DNA from: Bacillota bacterium
Lineage (GTDB): Bacteria > Bacillota > Sulfobacillia > RBS10-35 > JAJYVN01
Direction: 5' to 3'
NCBI GenBank assembly: GCA_021803205.1
Contig: JAJZMB010000144.1
Span: 1-64,000 of the forward strand
Length of the DNA: 64,000 nt
Positions 8,429-17,065 of the stretch are shown here, in pieces. The stretch's first letter is position 1; each line of letters begins with the position of its first letter. The notes under the pieces were generated by a model that ran no database searches, was not told where the DNA came from, and saw nothing but the letters and a program-made list of their open reading frames with translations. The position numbers and the translations under genes were made by a program.

Positions 8429-9616
8429 ATGCGGTACGCCATCAGGTCCATCTGCCTCTGTCTGGCCATGCTGCTGGCGTTTCCACCCCGGCCCGCGGCG
8501 GCTGGGGCGTTGAACGCGACATACCCGCCCCGCGCCGAGGTGTTGCGCGGTCCGGTGATCTCCGCGGATGCCGCGGTGCTGATCGACGCCCGCAGCGGAC
8601 GCCTGCTCTGGTCGCGGAACGCCGACCAGGCGCGGGCACCGGCGAGCACCACCAAGATGATGACGGCGCTGGTGGCACTGGAGCGGGGGCAGCTGAACGA
8701 GGTGATCGTCGTCCCGCGAGCGGCGGCGGCCACGCCGGGCTCGTCGGCCGGGCTGCGTGCCGGTGACCGGTACACCCTTGCCGCGCTGCTCCGCGGGCTC
8801 CTGCTCCGATCCGGCAACGATGCCGCGGCCGCCATCGCGACCCACCTCGCCGGGTCCGAGGAGGGCTTCGCCGCGTTGATGAATGCTCGGGCACGTGCGC
8901 TCGGTTTGCGCAGCACGCACTTTGTCAACCCGCACGGCCTGACGGCACCATTCCATTACAGCAGCGCTCTTGATCTCGCGCTCATCGCGCGGGCGGGTCT
9001 GGCCGTACCGGCCTTCGCCCAGTTGGTGGCGACCGCCGACGCGGAGATGCGCGGCTGGGACAGTATGCAGCGTGAGATCCGGCGGGAGTTGCACAACACC
9101 AACCGGCTACTGGTCGCCTATGATTGGGTGGACGGCGTGAAAACCGGAACGACCAACGCCGCCGGCAATTGCCTGGTCGCCTCCGGAAACCGCGGCGGGT
9201 TCCGCCTAATCGCCGTGGTCCTGCACAGCGACGACCGGTGGGGCGACGCGGTTCGCCTGCTGCGCTGGGGATACGCGCACTTCAGTCAGGTCCCGGTGGC
9301 CCCGCCGGGAGGGCAGGCCCTGCTGCCTGTTGCGGACGCCCGTGATCCCGGGGCGCACGTGCCGGCGGCCCCGCGGACTGTTCTCAGCATGCCGGTGGCG
9401 CTGGAGGAACTGCCCCGGCTCTCCTGGCGCGTGGTCGCACCAGTGACGCTGGTGGCCCCCGTCCGCCGGGGCGAGATGGTGGGGCGTCTGCAGTTGCAGG
9501 TCGCCGGCATCACGCTCGCCAGTGTGCCGCTGGCGGCCACCGCGTCCGTGCCCAGAGCGGCGCCGTGGGTGCTCCTGCTGCGCCGGCTCGGGCTCATGCG
9601 CACCTCACGTCAGTGA
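8429..9616 (+). CDS. Serine-type D-Ala-D-Ala carboxypeptidase (penicillin-binding protein, peptidase S11)
   Basis: Removes the terminal D-alanine of peptidoglycan stem peptides outside the membrane. 395 residues with signal peptide 1-25 (LCLAMLLAFPPRPAAAGA). The three S11 active-site motifs are present: S73-T-T-K76, S128-G-N, and K238-T-G followed by TTNAAGNCLV. The beta-rich C-terminal domain of DacA/DacF proteins follows, ending in a short hydrophobic and basic tail that may anchor the enzyme. In sporulating relatives such genes shape vegetative wall (dacA) or spore cortex (dacB, dacF); which one applies cannot be told. Its last 12 bases overlap the end of the convergent next gene. Confidence 0.93.
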   Translation: MRYAIRSICLCLAMLLAFPPRPAAAGALNATYPPRAEVLRGPVISADAAVLIDARSGRLLWSRNADQARAPASTTKMMTALVALERGQLNEVIVVPRAAAATPGSSAGLRAGDRYTLAALLRGLLLRSGNDAAAAIATHLAGSEEGFAALMNARARALGLRSTHFVNPHGLTAPFHYSSALDLALIARAGLAVPAFAQLVATADAEMRGWDSMQREIRRELHNTNRLLVAYDWVDGVKTGTTNAAGNCLVASGNRGGFRLIAVVLHSDDRWGDAVRLLRWGYAHFSQVPVAPPGGQALLPVADARDPGAHVPAAPRTVLSMPVALEELPRLSWRVVAPVTLVAPVRRGEMVGRLQLQVAGITLASVPLAATASVPRAAPWVLLLRRLGLMRTSRQ

Positions 9617-10339
9617 GGGGACGGACACGGCCGCCGCGCCTTCGGCCAACGCGAACAGGCCGGCGAGGGTGACTGCCTCGTACCCGCGCAGGCGCAGACC
9701 GTCGGCGATGTCGGCCAGAGCGGTGGACGAGACGCCGGCGGGCAGGTTCAGAATCGCCCCCGGACTCAGGTCGACCTCCACCTGCGCGCTGAGGGCGCTG
9801 TCCGCGCCGCCCACCGTCGCCGTCTGGGTCACCACGCCGAGTCCGGCAGCCCGGGCCGCGTGCAGCAGCGCACCGCTCACGCCGCCGTTCGGCGGCCGGA
9901 AGAAGAGCGGAGGAGTTCCGGTGTCCGCGGCCAGAGAAGCGGCGGCCCGACGCAGCGACGCCGCCAGGGCCGCCGCCGATTGCCCGCCGGGGGCGGTGCC
10001 GTCCCAGCCGAGCGTCTCCACTTCCGCCCCGGCGGCCGCAAGAGACTGCACCGCCGCGCGATTGGCGGCGGCATCGTGGCCGGAGATGAAGACGGTGGCC
10101 GGCAGTCCTGCGGCCTGCAAGACATTGGAGAGCGCCATGGCGTGCGTGGCGGCGACGTTGAAGGTGAGGGCGACCACCCGTTCCGAAACCGGCACCCTGC
10201 TGACAGCGCCCCGCAGTCCGAGGGTCCCGCCACTGAGTTCCGCTCCGAGTCCCCAGCGCACGGCGGCCCCAAGCAGCAGGCAGGCGCAGAAGACTGCCAC
10301 CCAGCGCCGGAATACGGAACCGAGATGCAGGACGACCAT
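9605..10339 (-). CDS. NodB-fold polysaccharide deacetylase-like protein lacking catalytic residues
   Basis: 244 residues from an ATG; residues 10-28 form a signal-anchor helix (VFCACLLLGAAVRWGL). The fold signature of polysaccharide deacetylases is clear: VVALTFNVAATHAMALSNVL (motif 1), ATVFISGHDAAANRAAVQSL, and LFFRPPNGGVSGALLHAAR (motif 3). However motif 1 reads TFNVAA instead of TFDDGP, and the HSxxH metal-binding motif is replaced by LGWDGTAP. The Asp and His ligands that bind the metal are therefore missing. Sporulation members such as PdaB and YlxY also deviate, so the protein may be structural or bind glycan. A much longer reading frame upstream is not credible coding sequence. Confidence 0.8.
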   Translation of the reverse strand: MVVLHLGSVFRRWVAVFCACLLLGAAVRWGLGAELSGGTLGLRGAVSRVPVSERVVALTFNVAATHAMALSNVLQAAGLPATVFISGHDAAANRAAVQSLAAAGAEVETLGWDGTAPGGQSAAALAASLRRAAASLAADTGTPPLFFRPPNGGVSGALLHAARAAGLGVVTQTATVGGADSALSAQVEVDLSPGAILNLPAGVSSTALADIADGLRLRGYEAVTLAGLFALAEGAAAVSVPSLT

Positions 10340-11129
10340 GGTAGGCGCACCGTACCCTTCGGAGCGCGGGCTCGCCCGATCGATATGCGGTGCCCCACGC
10401 CGCCAGACCGGGGCCGGCGGGACGGGCCCGCGCACCGCACGCGCCGGGCCGGTTCTCCCGCCCGGCACAATCCGGTGCGGCGCCGGGCGCAGCTCCGCCG
10501 GGGGCGCTCCCCACCGCGGCCCGCGCACGCACGGGTGCCGGTCAGCCCGTGTCTCCGCTCCCGTCCTGGATATCCATCCGCCGCCGCGTAGTGCGAGTTC
10601 CGCGGCCCTGGCGCGCGTCGCCGGCGCTTGTTCGATCTCCCGCTGACCGGGGATCAGGTGGGCTGTGCCCGGACCGGCATCGCCGTCCCCGCGCTTCGGA
10701 GGCGTACGGCCGGGGCGGGTGCCTACGATGGAGATGACCCAGCGGTGCTGGTCTTGATGGCCGCCAGAGAATCCGCTTCGCCCACTGGACTTGCTCGGCA
10801 CCCTCCTGCCGATCCGGCCCCGGGGGCTCCCGGTAATTCCGGTAATGCGGCTGACGGACGGACTGCGCGCTGCATGAGGCGTTCCCCGCACTCGGATACG
10901 CTCGCCGCCCAAGCCGTGGTCAGGCCGAAAACAGAGCCCGCTGCCCGCCGGCCCTACCTCGGATACGCGCGGACTGGTATTCTCGTCAGGGCCCGCCGCC
11001 GGTCCGACGCCGTTTCCGCCCGCCGGGGACCGCGGCTTCCCCCGTACGCGCGGCAGGCCCGGCGTCATGGCGGCGGCCCCGATTCGGGAGAATAGCTACC
11101 CATATTGGTTGGAGGCCGGGAACGACACC
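10340..11129. other. Long divergent intergenic region upstream of typA
   Basis: About 790 bases separate the NodB-like gene from typA. Open frames exist in several phases but have no ribosome site and give low-complexity Arg/Pro/Ala proteins, as expected from GC-rich noncoding DNA. I see no conserved RNA, repeat or clear promoter, although both flanking genes must have promoters here. Confidence 0.45.
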
Positions 11130-12983
11130 GTGGCAGCAAAGCAGCAGACGGCAGTGCGCAACGTCGCGATCATCGCCCACGTCGATCACGGCAAGACGAC
11201 GCTCGTTGACGCCATCCTGCGTCAGACCGGCGTCTTCCGGGCCAATCAGGCCGTGACCGAACGGGTCCTGGACAGCAACGAACTCGAACGCGAGCGCGGT
11301 ATTACCATTCTGGCCAAGAATACGGCTGTCGCTTACCGCGGGTACAAGATCAACATTGTCGACACGCCGGGCCACGCTGACTTCGGCGGCGAGGTCGAGC
11401 GCATCCTGTCCATGGTCGACGGCGCGCTGCTGGTGGTGGACGCCCTCGAAGGCCCCATGCCCCAGACCCGCTTTGTCCTGCAGAAGGCGCTGCAGAACCG
11501 CATCCAGCCGATTCTGGTCGTCAATAAACTCGACCGCCCCGGCGCCGATCCGTTGCGCACCCTCGACGCGGTGCTGGAGTTGTTCTTCGCCCTGGGCGCG
11601 GATGAAGACCAGTTGGAGTTTCCGACGGTGTATGCCTCCGGTCGCGCGGGCGTCGCCCTGCGCGCACTGCCGAGCCCCTTCGGTCCGGAGAGCGTGCAGG
11701 GCAACATCCTGCCGCTGCTGGACGCCGTTATCGAGCACGTCCCGCCCCCCACGGGCGACGAGGACGGCCCGCTGCAGATCCTGATCACCTCACTGGACTA
11801 CGACGACTACGTCGGGCGCATCGGCATCGGGCGCGTGCGGCAGGGACGGCTCCGCGCAGGGGAGCCCGTCGTCGCCGCGCACGGTCCGGGCGCCCCTGTC
11901 CGCCCGGCCCATGCGGCACAGATCTTCACCTTCGAGAACCTGCGCCGGGTCCCCACCGAAGAGGCCCCGGTCGGGGACATTGTGGCCGTGGCCGGCATCC
12001 CGGACCTCACGGTCGGCGATACGATCACCGGCGCCGGTATGCCCTCGGTACTGCCCCCGCTGCGTGTGGACCCACCCACGCTGGCGATGACCTTTTCCGT
12101 GAACAACTCCCCCTTCGCCGGCCGGGAGGGCAAATTCGTCACCTCCCGGCAACTGCGGCAACGTCTCTGGCGGGAGGCCGAGCACAACGTGGGACTGGAG
12201 GTCGCAGAGACGGACAGTCCGGATGCGTTTGCCGTCCGCGGCCGCGGCGAACTCCATCTGTCCATCCTGATCGAGACGATGCGCCGCGAGGGATACGAGA
12301 TGCAGGTCTCGCGTCCCGAGGTCATCGTACGCCAGGGTCCGGACGGGCCCGAGGAACCGATGGAGGACCTGGTCGCCGATGTGCCGGAGGGGGCAGTGGG
12401 CGCCGTGATGGAAGCCCTCGGCGCGCGGCGGGCGGAATTGCGGAGCATGCACCCGGCGGACGATGGACGGGTGCGTCTCGAATTCGCGGCTCCCGCTCGC
12501 GGCTTGGTCGGCTTCGCCTCAGATTTTCAGACCCTGACCAAGGGTTACGGCATCATGAGCCACACCTTTGCTGGGTATGGGCCCTACAGGGGTCCGATCG
12601 CCGGCCGGGCGCGGGGGAGCCTTGTGGCCTGGGAACCGGGAGCCACGACGGCCTATGCCCTGCAGAACGCCGAACTGCGGGGGACGCTCTTGCTCGGCCC
12701 CGGGGTGTCGGTCTACGCCGGACAGATTGTGGGCGAGAACGCCCGTGACGGCGATCTGGAGATCAACGTCTGTAAGAAGAAGCATCTGACCAACATGCGG
12801 GCGAGCACCGGCGACGAAGAGATTAAGTTGATCCCGCCACGCACGCTGTCCCTGGAGAATGCCCTGTCGTTCATCCGCGAGGACGAACTGGTGGAGGTGA
12901 CCCCAAAGGCCCTCCGCCTACGCAAGAGCACCCTCGACCGACACCAGCGGGCCCGGAGCCGCGACCAGGGACCGGGGGAGTGA
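11130..12983 (+). CDS. typA: Ribosome-associated GTPase TypA/BipA
   Basis: Translational GTPase of the EF-G/LepA superfamily, which binds the ribosome and aids 50S assembly and stress adaptation. 617 residues from the chosen GTG; an ATG at 11067 in the same frame would add 21 atypical residues. G motifs are visible: AHVDHGKTT (G1) near residue 16, RGITI (G2), DTPGHADFG (G3) and NKLDRPGA (G4). Domain II, the EF-G-like III and V domains and the TypA-specific end (NVCKKKHLTNMRAS) follow. GGAGG lies 14 bases before the GTG, rather far, so the start is uncertain. A strong hairpin follows the stop. Confidence 0.95.
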   Translation: MAAKQQTAVRNVAIIAHVDHGKTTLVDAILRQTGVFRANQAVTERVLDSNELERERGITILAKNTAVAYRGYKINIVDTPGHADFGGEVERILSMVDGALLVVDALEGPMPQTRFVLQKALQNRIQPILVVNKLDRPGADPLRTLDAVLELFFALGADEDQLEFPTVYASGRAGVALRALPSPFGPESVQGNILPLLDAVIEHVPPPTGDEDGPLQILITSLDYDDYVGRIGIGRVRQGRLRAGEPVVAAHGPGAPVRPAHAAQIFTFENLRRVPTEEAPVGDIVAVAGIPDLTVGDTITGAGMPSVLPPLRVDPPTLAMTFSVNNSPFAGREGKFVTSRQLRQRLWREAEHNVGLEVAETDSPDAFAVRGRGELHLSILIETMRREGYEMQVSRPEVIVRQGPDGPEEPMEDLVADVPEGAVGAVMEALGARRAELRSMHPADDGRVRLEFAAPARGLVGFASDFQTLTKGYGIMSHTFAGYGPYRGPIAGRARGSLVAWEPGATTAYALQNAELRGTLLLGPGVSVYAGQIVGENARDGDLEINVCKKKHLTNMRASTGDEEIKLIPPRTLSLENALSFIREDELVEVTPKALRLRKSTLDRHQRARSRDQGPGE

Positions 12984-13002
12984 GGTCGGCGCGCGCCGCG
13001 TA

Positions 13003-13029
13003 CCGGCCGAACGATCACCGTTCGGCCGG
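13003..13029. terminator. Bidirectional hairpin between typA and queC
   Basis: Perfect 11-bp inverted repeat CCGGCCGAACG / CGTTCGGCCGG with a 5-base ATCAC loop, 20 bases after the typA stop and containing the queC stop codon. Its place between converging genes suggests termination in both directions. No T-tract follows on either strand. Confidence 0.65.
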
Positions 13030-13707
13030 CGGCCCGTCCGCCGCGTAGGGGATGGGATCCGCAAGGCCCGCTTCCGCGAAGCCTTTGCGGCGCAACTGGC
13101 AGGCGTCGCACCGCCCGCAGGCGGGGACTGTGCCCCGGTAGCAGGTCAGGGTGAGGTGCAATGGCGCCCCGATGGCCTGTCCCAGTTGCACAATCCCGGC
13201 CTTGGTGAGGTGCGCCAGCGGGGTGTGGATCGCCACGCCCGCCGCCGTCCCCAGGCGGGCCGCCGCTTCAAAGGCCGTAACGAACTCCGGCCGGCAGTCG
13301 GGATACCCGGAATAGTCGAGGGCGTTGACCCCGATGAACAGGTGGTGGGCATCCAGCGGCTCAGCCACCGCGGTCGCCAGGGCGAGGAAGACCAGATTGC
13401 GCGCCGGCACGTAGGTCGCCGGGATGCCGGCGGCCATCTCGGCGGTGTCCCGATCCAGCGGCACCTCGGCATCGCCGGTCAGTGCTGAGCCGCAAAAGAC
13501 CCGGCTGAGGTCGAGCGTACGGCGACGGACGGGGGGGATACCGTACACGTCGGCGACCGCCCGGGCCGCCTCCAGCTCTGCGCGGTGGCGCTGCCCGTAG
13601 TCGAAGGACAGGGTCCACACCTCATACCCATCGCGCGCCGCCACGGCCGCACACACCGTGGAGTCCATCCCGCCGGAAAGGAGCACCAGGGCACGTTCAC
13701 ACGCCAC
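13015..13707 (-). CDS. queC: 7-cyano-7-deazaguanine synthase
   Basis: Converts 7-carboxy-7-deazaguanine, with ATP and ammonia, to preQ0 in queuosine synthesis. 230 residues. The GTG start gives VACERALVLLSGGMDSTVC, with the PP-loop SGGMDS that binds ATP. Later DYSGYPDCRPEF and the C-terminal zinc site CYRG...CGRCDAC are typical for QueC. The first 11 bases overlap the end of queE, so translation is probably coupled, and a GGGGGAA ribosome site lies inside queE. Last gene of the nfo-queD-queE-queC unit. Confidence 0.95.
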   Translation of the reverse strand: MACERALVLLSGGMDSTVCAAVAARDGYEVWTLSFDYGQRHRAELEAARAVADVYGIPPVRRRTLDLSRVFCGSALTGDAEVPLDRDTAEMAAGIPATYVPARNLVFLALATAVAEPLDAHHLFIGVNALDYSGYPDCRPEFVTAFEAAARLGTAAGVAIHTPLAHLTKAGIVQLGQAIGAPLHLTLTCYRGTVPACGRCDACQLRRKGFAEAGLADPIPYAADGPPAER

Positions 13708-14386
13708 GCTTGTTCCCCCAGAGAAGTACGTGCAGTTGCGGCAGGACGCGAACGTCGGCGAGATCGGCGTCCCCCAGGGCGCGGTCCGCAAGCCACCGCA
13801 AGCGGGCCAGCAGCGCCGCGCGGTCGTCCTGGTCCACGCGGTTGCCCACCTGCAGCGTGAGGGGACACTCGGGATGCCGCGCGTGCACCTCCCGGGCGTA
13901 GACCAGGTCGCCCTCGTCAAAAACGACAATCTTCAGCTCTGCCGCCGCGGCGACAGCGAGTGTTGCCGCGAGGTTCGCCCAATCGGGGGGCATCCCGGAA
14001 CTCGGACCCTTGGGCGACACCGTGACGGAATCGGCGCGCGCCAGCCAGGGTGCGGCGCGGCTGCCCTGGGTCTCGACATGCACCGTGTATCCTGCCCGGT
14101 GGAGGGCATCGACAAGGGAGCCGCAATCGTGCAGCGCGGGATTGCCGCCGCTCAGGGTGACGCGATGCGTCGTCGCGTCCAGGCGCCGCAGCCGCTGCAC
14201 GATGCCCTCGCCATCCATGCGCTCGACCGGCCCCAGCTCATGTGCCCGCCAGCTGTAGGGGGTGTCGCACCAGCTGCAGGACCAGTCGCAACCGGCCAGG
14301 CGAACGAACATGGTGCGGCAGCCGATCAACTGCCCCTCTCCCTGCAGCGTGGGTCCGAAGACCTCGATGACCGGCAGGCGGCTCAC
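13697..14386 (-). CDS. queE: 7-carboxy-7-deazaguanine synthase (radical SAM)
   Basis: Radical SAM enzyme contracting 6-carboxytetrahydropterin to 7-carboxy-7-deazaguanine. 229 residues. FGPTLQGEGQLIG at the N-terminus is the QueE hallmark. The cluster motif is CDWSCSWCDTPYSW (CX3CX2C), with YSW matching family members. LSGGNPALH and VETQGS follow, for SAM and substrate binding. The ATG overlaps the last four bases of queD (ATGA), showing translational coupling. Confidence 0.95.
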   Translation of the reverse strand: MSRLPVIEVFGPTLQGEGQLIGCRTMFVRLAGCDWSCSWCDTPYSWRAHELGPVERMDGEGIVQRLRRLDATTHRVTLSGGNPALHDCGSLVDALHRAGYTVHVETQGSRAAPWLARADSVTVSPKGPSSGMPPDWANLAATLAVAAAAELKIVVFDEGDLVYAREVHARHPECPLTLQVGNRVDQDDRAALLARLRWLADRALGDADLADVRVLPQLHVLLWGNKRGV

Positions 14387-14754
14387 GGGGTGAAGACGAC
14401 CTCGTTGCGCGCGGTCTCCCGCACCACCAGGGCCAGCACCCGGGGGCGGTTGGGCAGCTCGTCCATGGCTCGCTGCAGGCGCGCCGCCAGCACCTCGGCC
14501 ACACGCTCGGCGGTCGGTCGGTGGCCGTCGGCGGTGATCTCGGGGTCATCGTTGAGGGAGGTGTGGTCCAGGCGCTTGAAGACGCCCTTCAACACCGTGA
14601 AGTCCGCGACCATGTCACCGTCCAGACGATCGGTCCCCACAGTGGCCTCGAACGCCCAGGTGTGGCCGTGTGGACGGGCGCACTCCCCGGGATGGCCCGG
14701 CAGGCTGTGGGCGGCGGCGATGTCGTCCACGCGCACGCGCGCCACATAGCGCAA
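14383..14754 (-). CDS. queD: 6-carboxy-5,6,7,8-tetrahydropterin synthase
   Basis: Makes 6-carboxytetrahydropterin from dihydroneopterin triphosphate, the first dedicated step toward preQ0. 123 residues. The zinc-binding histidines are in AAAHSL and PHGHTW; the Cys of ECARPHGH is the expected catalytic thiol, and DFTVLKG and LDHTSLND are family signatures. TTG start with AAGGGGG well placed, beginning three bases after the nfo stop. A GTP cyclohydrolase gene and queF are not in this window, so the cell must encode them elsewhere or salvage preQ0. Confidence 0.93.
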   Translation of the reverse strand: MRYVARVRVDDIAAAHSLPGHPGECARPHGHTWAFEATVGTDRLDGDMVADFTVLKGVFKRLDHTSLNDDPEITADGHRPTAERVAEVLAARLQRAMDELPNRPRVLALVVRETARNEVVFTP

Positions 14755-14757
14755 GAT

Positions 14758-15603
14758 CTAGGCCCCCTTCGTCAAATCACGAGCCGCTGCGATCTCCGCG
14801 GCATACTCGCTGTAATCCTCCACGGGCGTTTCGATGATCATGGGCAAACCGGCGAGGAAGGGGTGGGTCAGGATCGCGGCCATCCCCGCGCGGCCGATCT
14901 CGCCGCGGCCGATGCGCTCGTGCCGGTCGCGGTGGCTGCCCAAAGGGAACTTGCTGTCGTTGAGATGCAGGACGTGGATGCGCCCGCGCCCCACATACCG
15001 GTCGAAAGCCCCCAGCATGGCCTCGATGCCCGCGTGCGTGCGGAGATCCCATCCCGCGGCGAAGAGGTGGCAGGTGTCCAGGCAGACGCCGAGCCGGGGC
15101 GCGGGCCCCACGGTCTCGAGGATCCTGCCGAGTTCCTCGGGCGTGCTGCCGATCTCGCCGCTCTGCCCGGCCATCCCCTCCAGGCAGAGCAGGCAGCCGC
15201 ACCCCTGGGCGCGCTGCAGGGCGAGGCGCACGCCCTCCGCGACCCGGGTGATGCCGGCACCCAGGGCGCCGGGTGCGTGATGGCCCGGATGGAGCACCAG
15301 GGCGAAGGCCCCGAAGGCGTCGCAACGGACGAGGTCTTCGCCCACGACGCGAACCCCGAAGTCCCAGATGGATTTCTCGGATCCGAGATTGACCGTGTAC
15401 GGGAGGTGCCCAATCGGCCCCCCCAACCCCAGTTCGGCCCGCCGCGCCTCCCAGGTGCGCACTTCCTCCGCGCCGATCGTGCGCGCCGCGCCCCCCCGCG
15501 GATTGCGGGTATGAAAGCCGAAGGAGTCGGCGCCGATCGCCTGGGCCATCCGCGCCGCCTCCGGCAGGCCCCTGCTGATCGTCAACTGGGCACCGATGCG
15601 CAA
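14758..15603 (-). CDS. nfo: Deoxyribonuclease IV (AP endonuclease, EndoIV/Nfo family)
   Basis: TIM-barrel endonuclease that cuts 5' of abasic sites, using three zinc ions. The TTG at 15603 gives LRIGAQLTISRGLPEAA and has TAAGGAGG eight bases upstream; longer frames upstream are not coding-like. 281 residues, normal. Family features seen: SFGFHTRNPRG, HLPYTVNLGS, LVLHPGHH, LCLEGMAGQ, GVCLDTCHLFAAGWD and HLNDSKFPLGSHRDRH, which carry the metal-binding His, Glu and Asp residues. First gene of the queuosine operon; the functional link is not obvious. Confidence 0.93.
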   Translation of the reverse strand: MRIGAQLTISRGLPEAARMAQAIGADSFGFHTRNPRGGAARTIGAEEVRTWEARRAELGLGGPIGHLPYTVNLGSEKSIWDFGVRVVGEDLVRCDAFGAFALVLHPGHHAPGALGAGITRVAEGVRLALQRAQGCGCLLCLEGMAGQSGEIGSTPEELGRILETVGPAPRLGVCLDTCHLFAAGWDLRTHAGIEAMLGAFDRYVGRGRIHVLHLNDSKFPLGSHRDRHERIGRGEIGRAGMAAILTHPFLAGLPMIIETPVEDYSEYAAEIAAARDLTKGA

Positions 15604-15676
15604 GCGGACAGCCTCCTTACGGGTCGGCGAGCATCCAGGTGCGGCGTGGACCCTGGGCCCACGCCGGGAACGACGG

Positions 15677-15685
15677 TGATACAAT
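15677..15685 (+). promoter_or_regulatory. Candidate extended -10 promoter for the YpiB-like gene
   Basis: TGATACAAT matches an extended -10 box (TGnTATAAT) at five of six hexamer positions in a very GC-rich setting. It lies 70 bases before the TTG start. No good -35 box is present, as is common with extended -10 promoters. The nfo operon is transcribed the other way from the same 150-base gap. Confidence 0.4.
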
Positions 15686-15755
15686 AGCACGACTCAGCCT
15701 GGGCCTGGACCATTGGAGCCGGGTCGTCGTCGGCCCATCGGGAGGAGAGCCTTCG

Positions 15756-16355
15756 TTGCCCGACTTGCGCACCAAGCTTGAGGCGGTGGTCCGGGTGGGC
15801 CGCCATCTGCCCCAGAGCCCGGACATGGCCTTCCTGCTCGGTTTCCTGGCCGGTAACCTCGCGCGCCTTCATTTTGTGCGCTCGCTTGAAGGTGCGCCGG
15901 TCGCGATCGCCATCGCCGCCGGTCGGCGCCACATCTGGCCGGGATCGGTGTTCGAGGCCCGCGTGCACAGCGTGCCCGTACCGATTCCGGGGGCCCTGGT
16001 CTCCGCGTTGGTCGAGAACGACGAACCGATCTGTGTGCGCGTGGCGTTGGACGATCCGGCGGAGGCCGCCTGGTTTGAACCCCTCCTGGTCGATTCCTAC
16101 GTGCATGTGCAGGGCGACCAGCCGGAGGACACGCTCGCCCTGCGGGTGCAGAACGTGCGCGGCCGGATCGACCAGTCGCTGGACATCTATCGCGAATGCC
16201 GGCGGCTGCTCTCCGACGGCGGCGGGGAGGACGAGGCCCGGCTGAAGTTTTTTCTCGGCTTGGCCGAGCAGGAGATCGAGGGGCTGGGCCGGCAGCTCGC
16301 GGACCTCACCGGCCGGCTGGGCCGGCATAGCCAGGAGGAGGAACGGGAACAGTAG
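15756..16355 (+). CDS. Conserved protein resembling UPF0302/YpiB
   Basis: 199 residues from a TTG start with GGGAGGAG eight bases upstream; the upstream in-frame sequence is not coding-like. The segment AFLLGFLAGNLARLHFVRSL resembles the ILNYL...VHFV block of Bacillus YpiB, and the later RGRIDQSLDIYRECRRLL resembles the IDxALD helix at the end of that family. The C-terminus is acidic and charged, probably helical (EEEREQ end). No catalytic motif or membrane span is seen. The biochemical function of this family is unknown. It converges with the DUF441 gene, the stops being one base apart. Confidence 0.5.
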   Translation: MPDLRTKLEAVVRVGRHLPQSPDMAFLLGFLAGNLARLHFVRSLEGAPVAIAIAAGRRHIWPGSVFEARVHSVPVPIPGALVSALVENDEPICVRVALDDPAEAAWFEPLLVDSYVHVQGDQPEDTLALRVQNVRGRIDQSLDIYRECRRLLSDGGGEDEARLKFFLGLAEQEIEGLGRQLADLTGRLGRHSQEEEREQ

Positions 16356-16356
16356 C

Positions 16357-16797
16357 TCATCGCAGTCCGAGCATCTGCAGCAGCATGGCGGTGATGCCGG
16401 CGGCGATGAGCGGTCCCGTCGGCACGCCGCGCAGCAATAGCGTACCCACGACCGACCCCACCAGGATGCCCACCAGCGCCGCGGGATAGGCTTGGAGAAA
16501 GTCGACGCCGCCTTTGCCGAAATACGCGGCGACGGCCGCTACCACCAGGGCGATGAGCCCCGACGGACGCAGGAGTTCACCCGCGAAGCCGCGCAGTGAC
16601 AGCCGGCCGCCGGCCACCGGCGCCATCAGGCTGATCACCAGGAGGAAGATCCCCAGTGCGGTGCCGCGCGTGGTCAGCCACTGGACGGCGAAATCCAACC
16701 TCCCAAGCCGCAGCAGCAGGAGGCAGACCGCGCCCCCGGTGATGAGGACATTGCGGCCGAGGGCTCCCAGGCCTGCGCAGATGAGCAGGATGATCAC
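16357..16797 (-). CDS. DUF441 (UPF0756) integral membrane protein, YtwI-like
   Basis: 146 residues with four or five hydrophobic helices: LLICAGLGALG, VLITGGAVCLLLL, ALGIFLLVISLMAPVAGG, ALVVAAVAAYF, and ALVGILVGSVVGTLLLRGVP near the end. The motifs GIFLLVISLMAP and VPTGPLIAAGI are characteristic of this small membrane family, found widely in Bacillota. Function unknown. The GTG start has only a distant G-rich ribosome site, so the exact start is uncertain. Confidence 0.85.
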   Translation of the reverse strand: MIILLICAGLGALGRNVLITGGAVCLLLLRLGRLDFAVQWLTTRGTALGIFLLVISLMAPVAGGRLSLRGFAGELLRPSGLIALVVAAVAAYFGKGGVDFLQAYPAALVGILVGSVVGTLLLRGVPTGPLIAAGITAMLLQMLGLR

Positions 16798-16830
16798 GCC
16801 GTCGGCCAGGGTGCCCCCCCTCCCGGAAGA

Positions 16831-16860
16831 ACCATGTCCGCTCCGTACCTATGACATGGT
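16831..16860. promoter_or_regulatory. Inverted repeat ACCATGTC / GACATGGT in a divergent promoter region
   Basis: Perfect 8-bp arms separated by 14 bases, about 35 bases upstream of the DUF441 start and about 205 bases upstream of comA on the other strand. Arm size and spacing suit a dimeric regulator or a weak hairpin. The spacer carries TACCTAT, an AT-rich spot that might be part of a promoter. Confidence 0.35.
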
Positions 16861-17065
16861 CCGGCAGGCGATGAGCGGACGCGGTCACGATCCGTCCCGG
16901 CCACGACTCACGGAAGCGGCCCGCGGCGAAGGTGCGCATTCCCGCGGCATCCTCCGTACAGCGTGACGCCTCTGCCGGGCACCGCCAGCCCGGCGGGCGA
17001 ATAGGCTGCAGCCGCCGATTGAGGCAGCGCGGCGGCCGCGCGCTGAGGCACAAGGGGGATGCAGG

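Noticed and set aside
10340-11068. 243-residue N-terminal extension of the NodB-like protein
   Set aside because: No similarity to any domain, and it would bury the signal-anchor helix that begins the protein at 10339.
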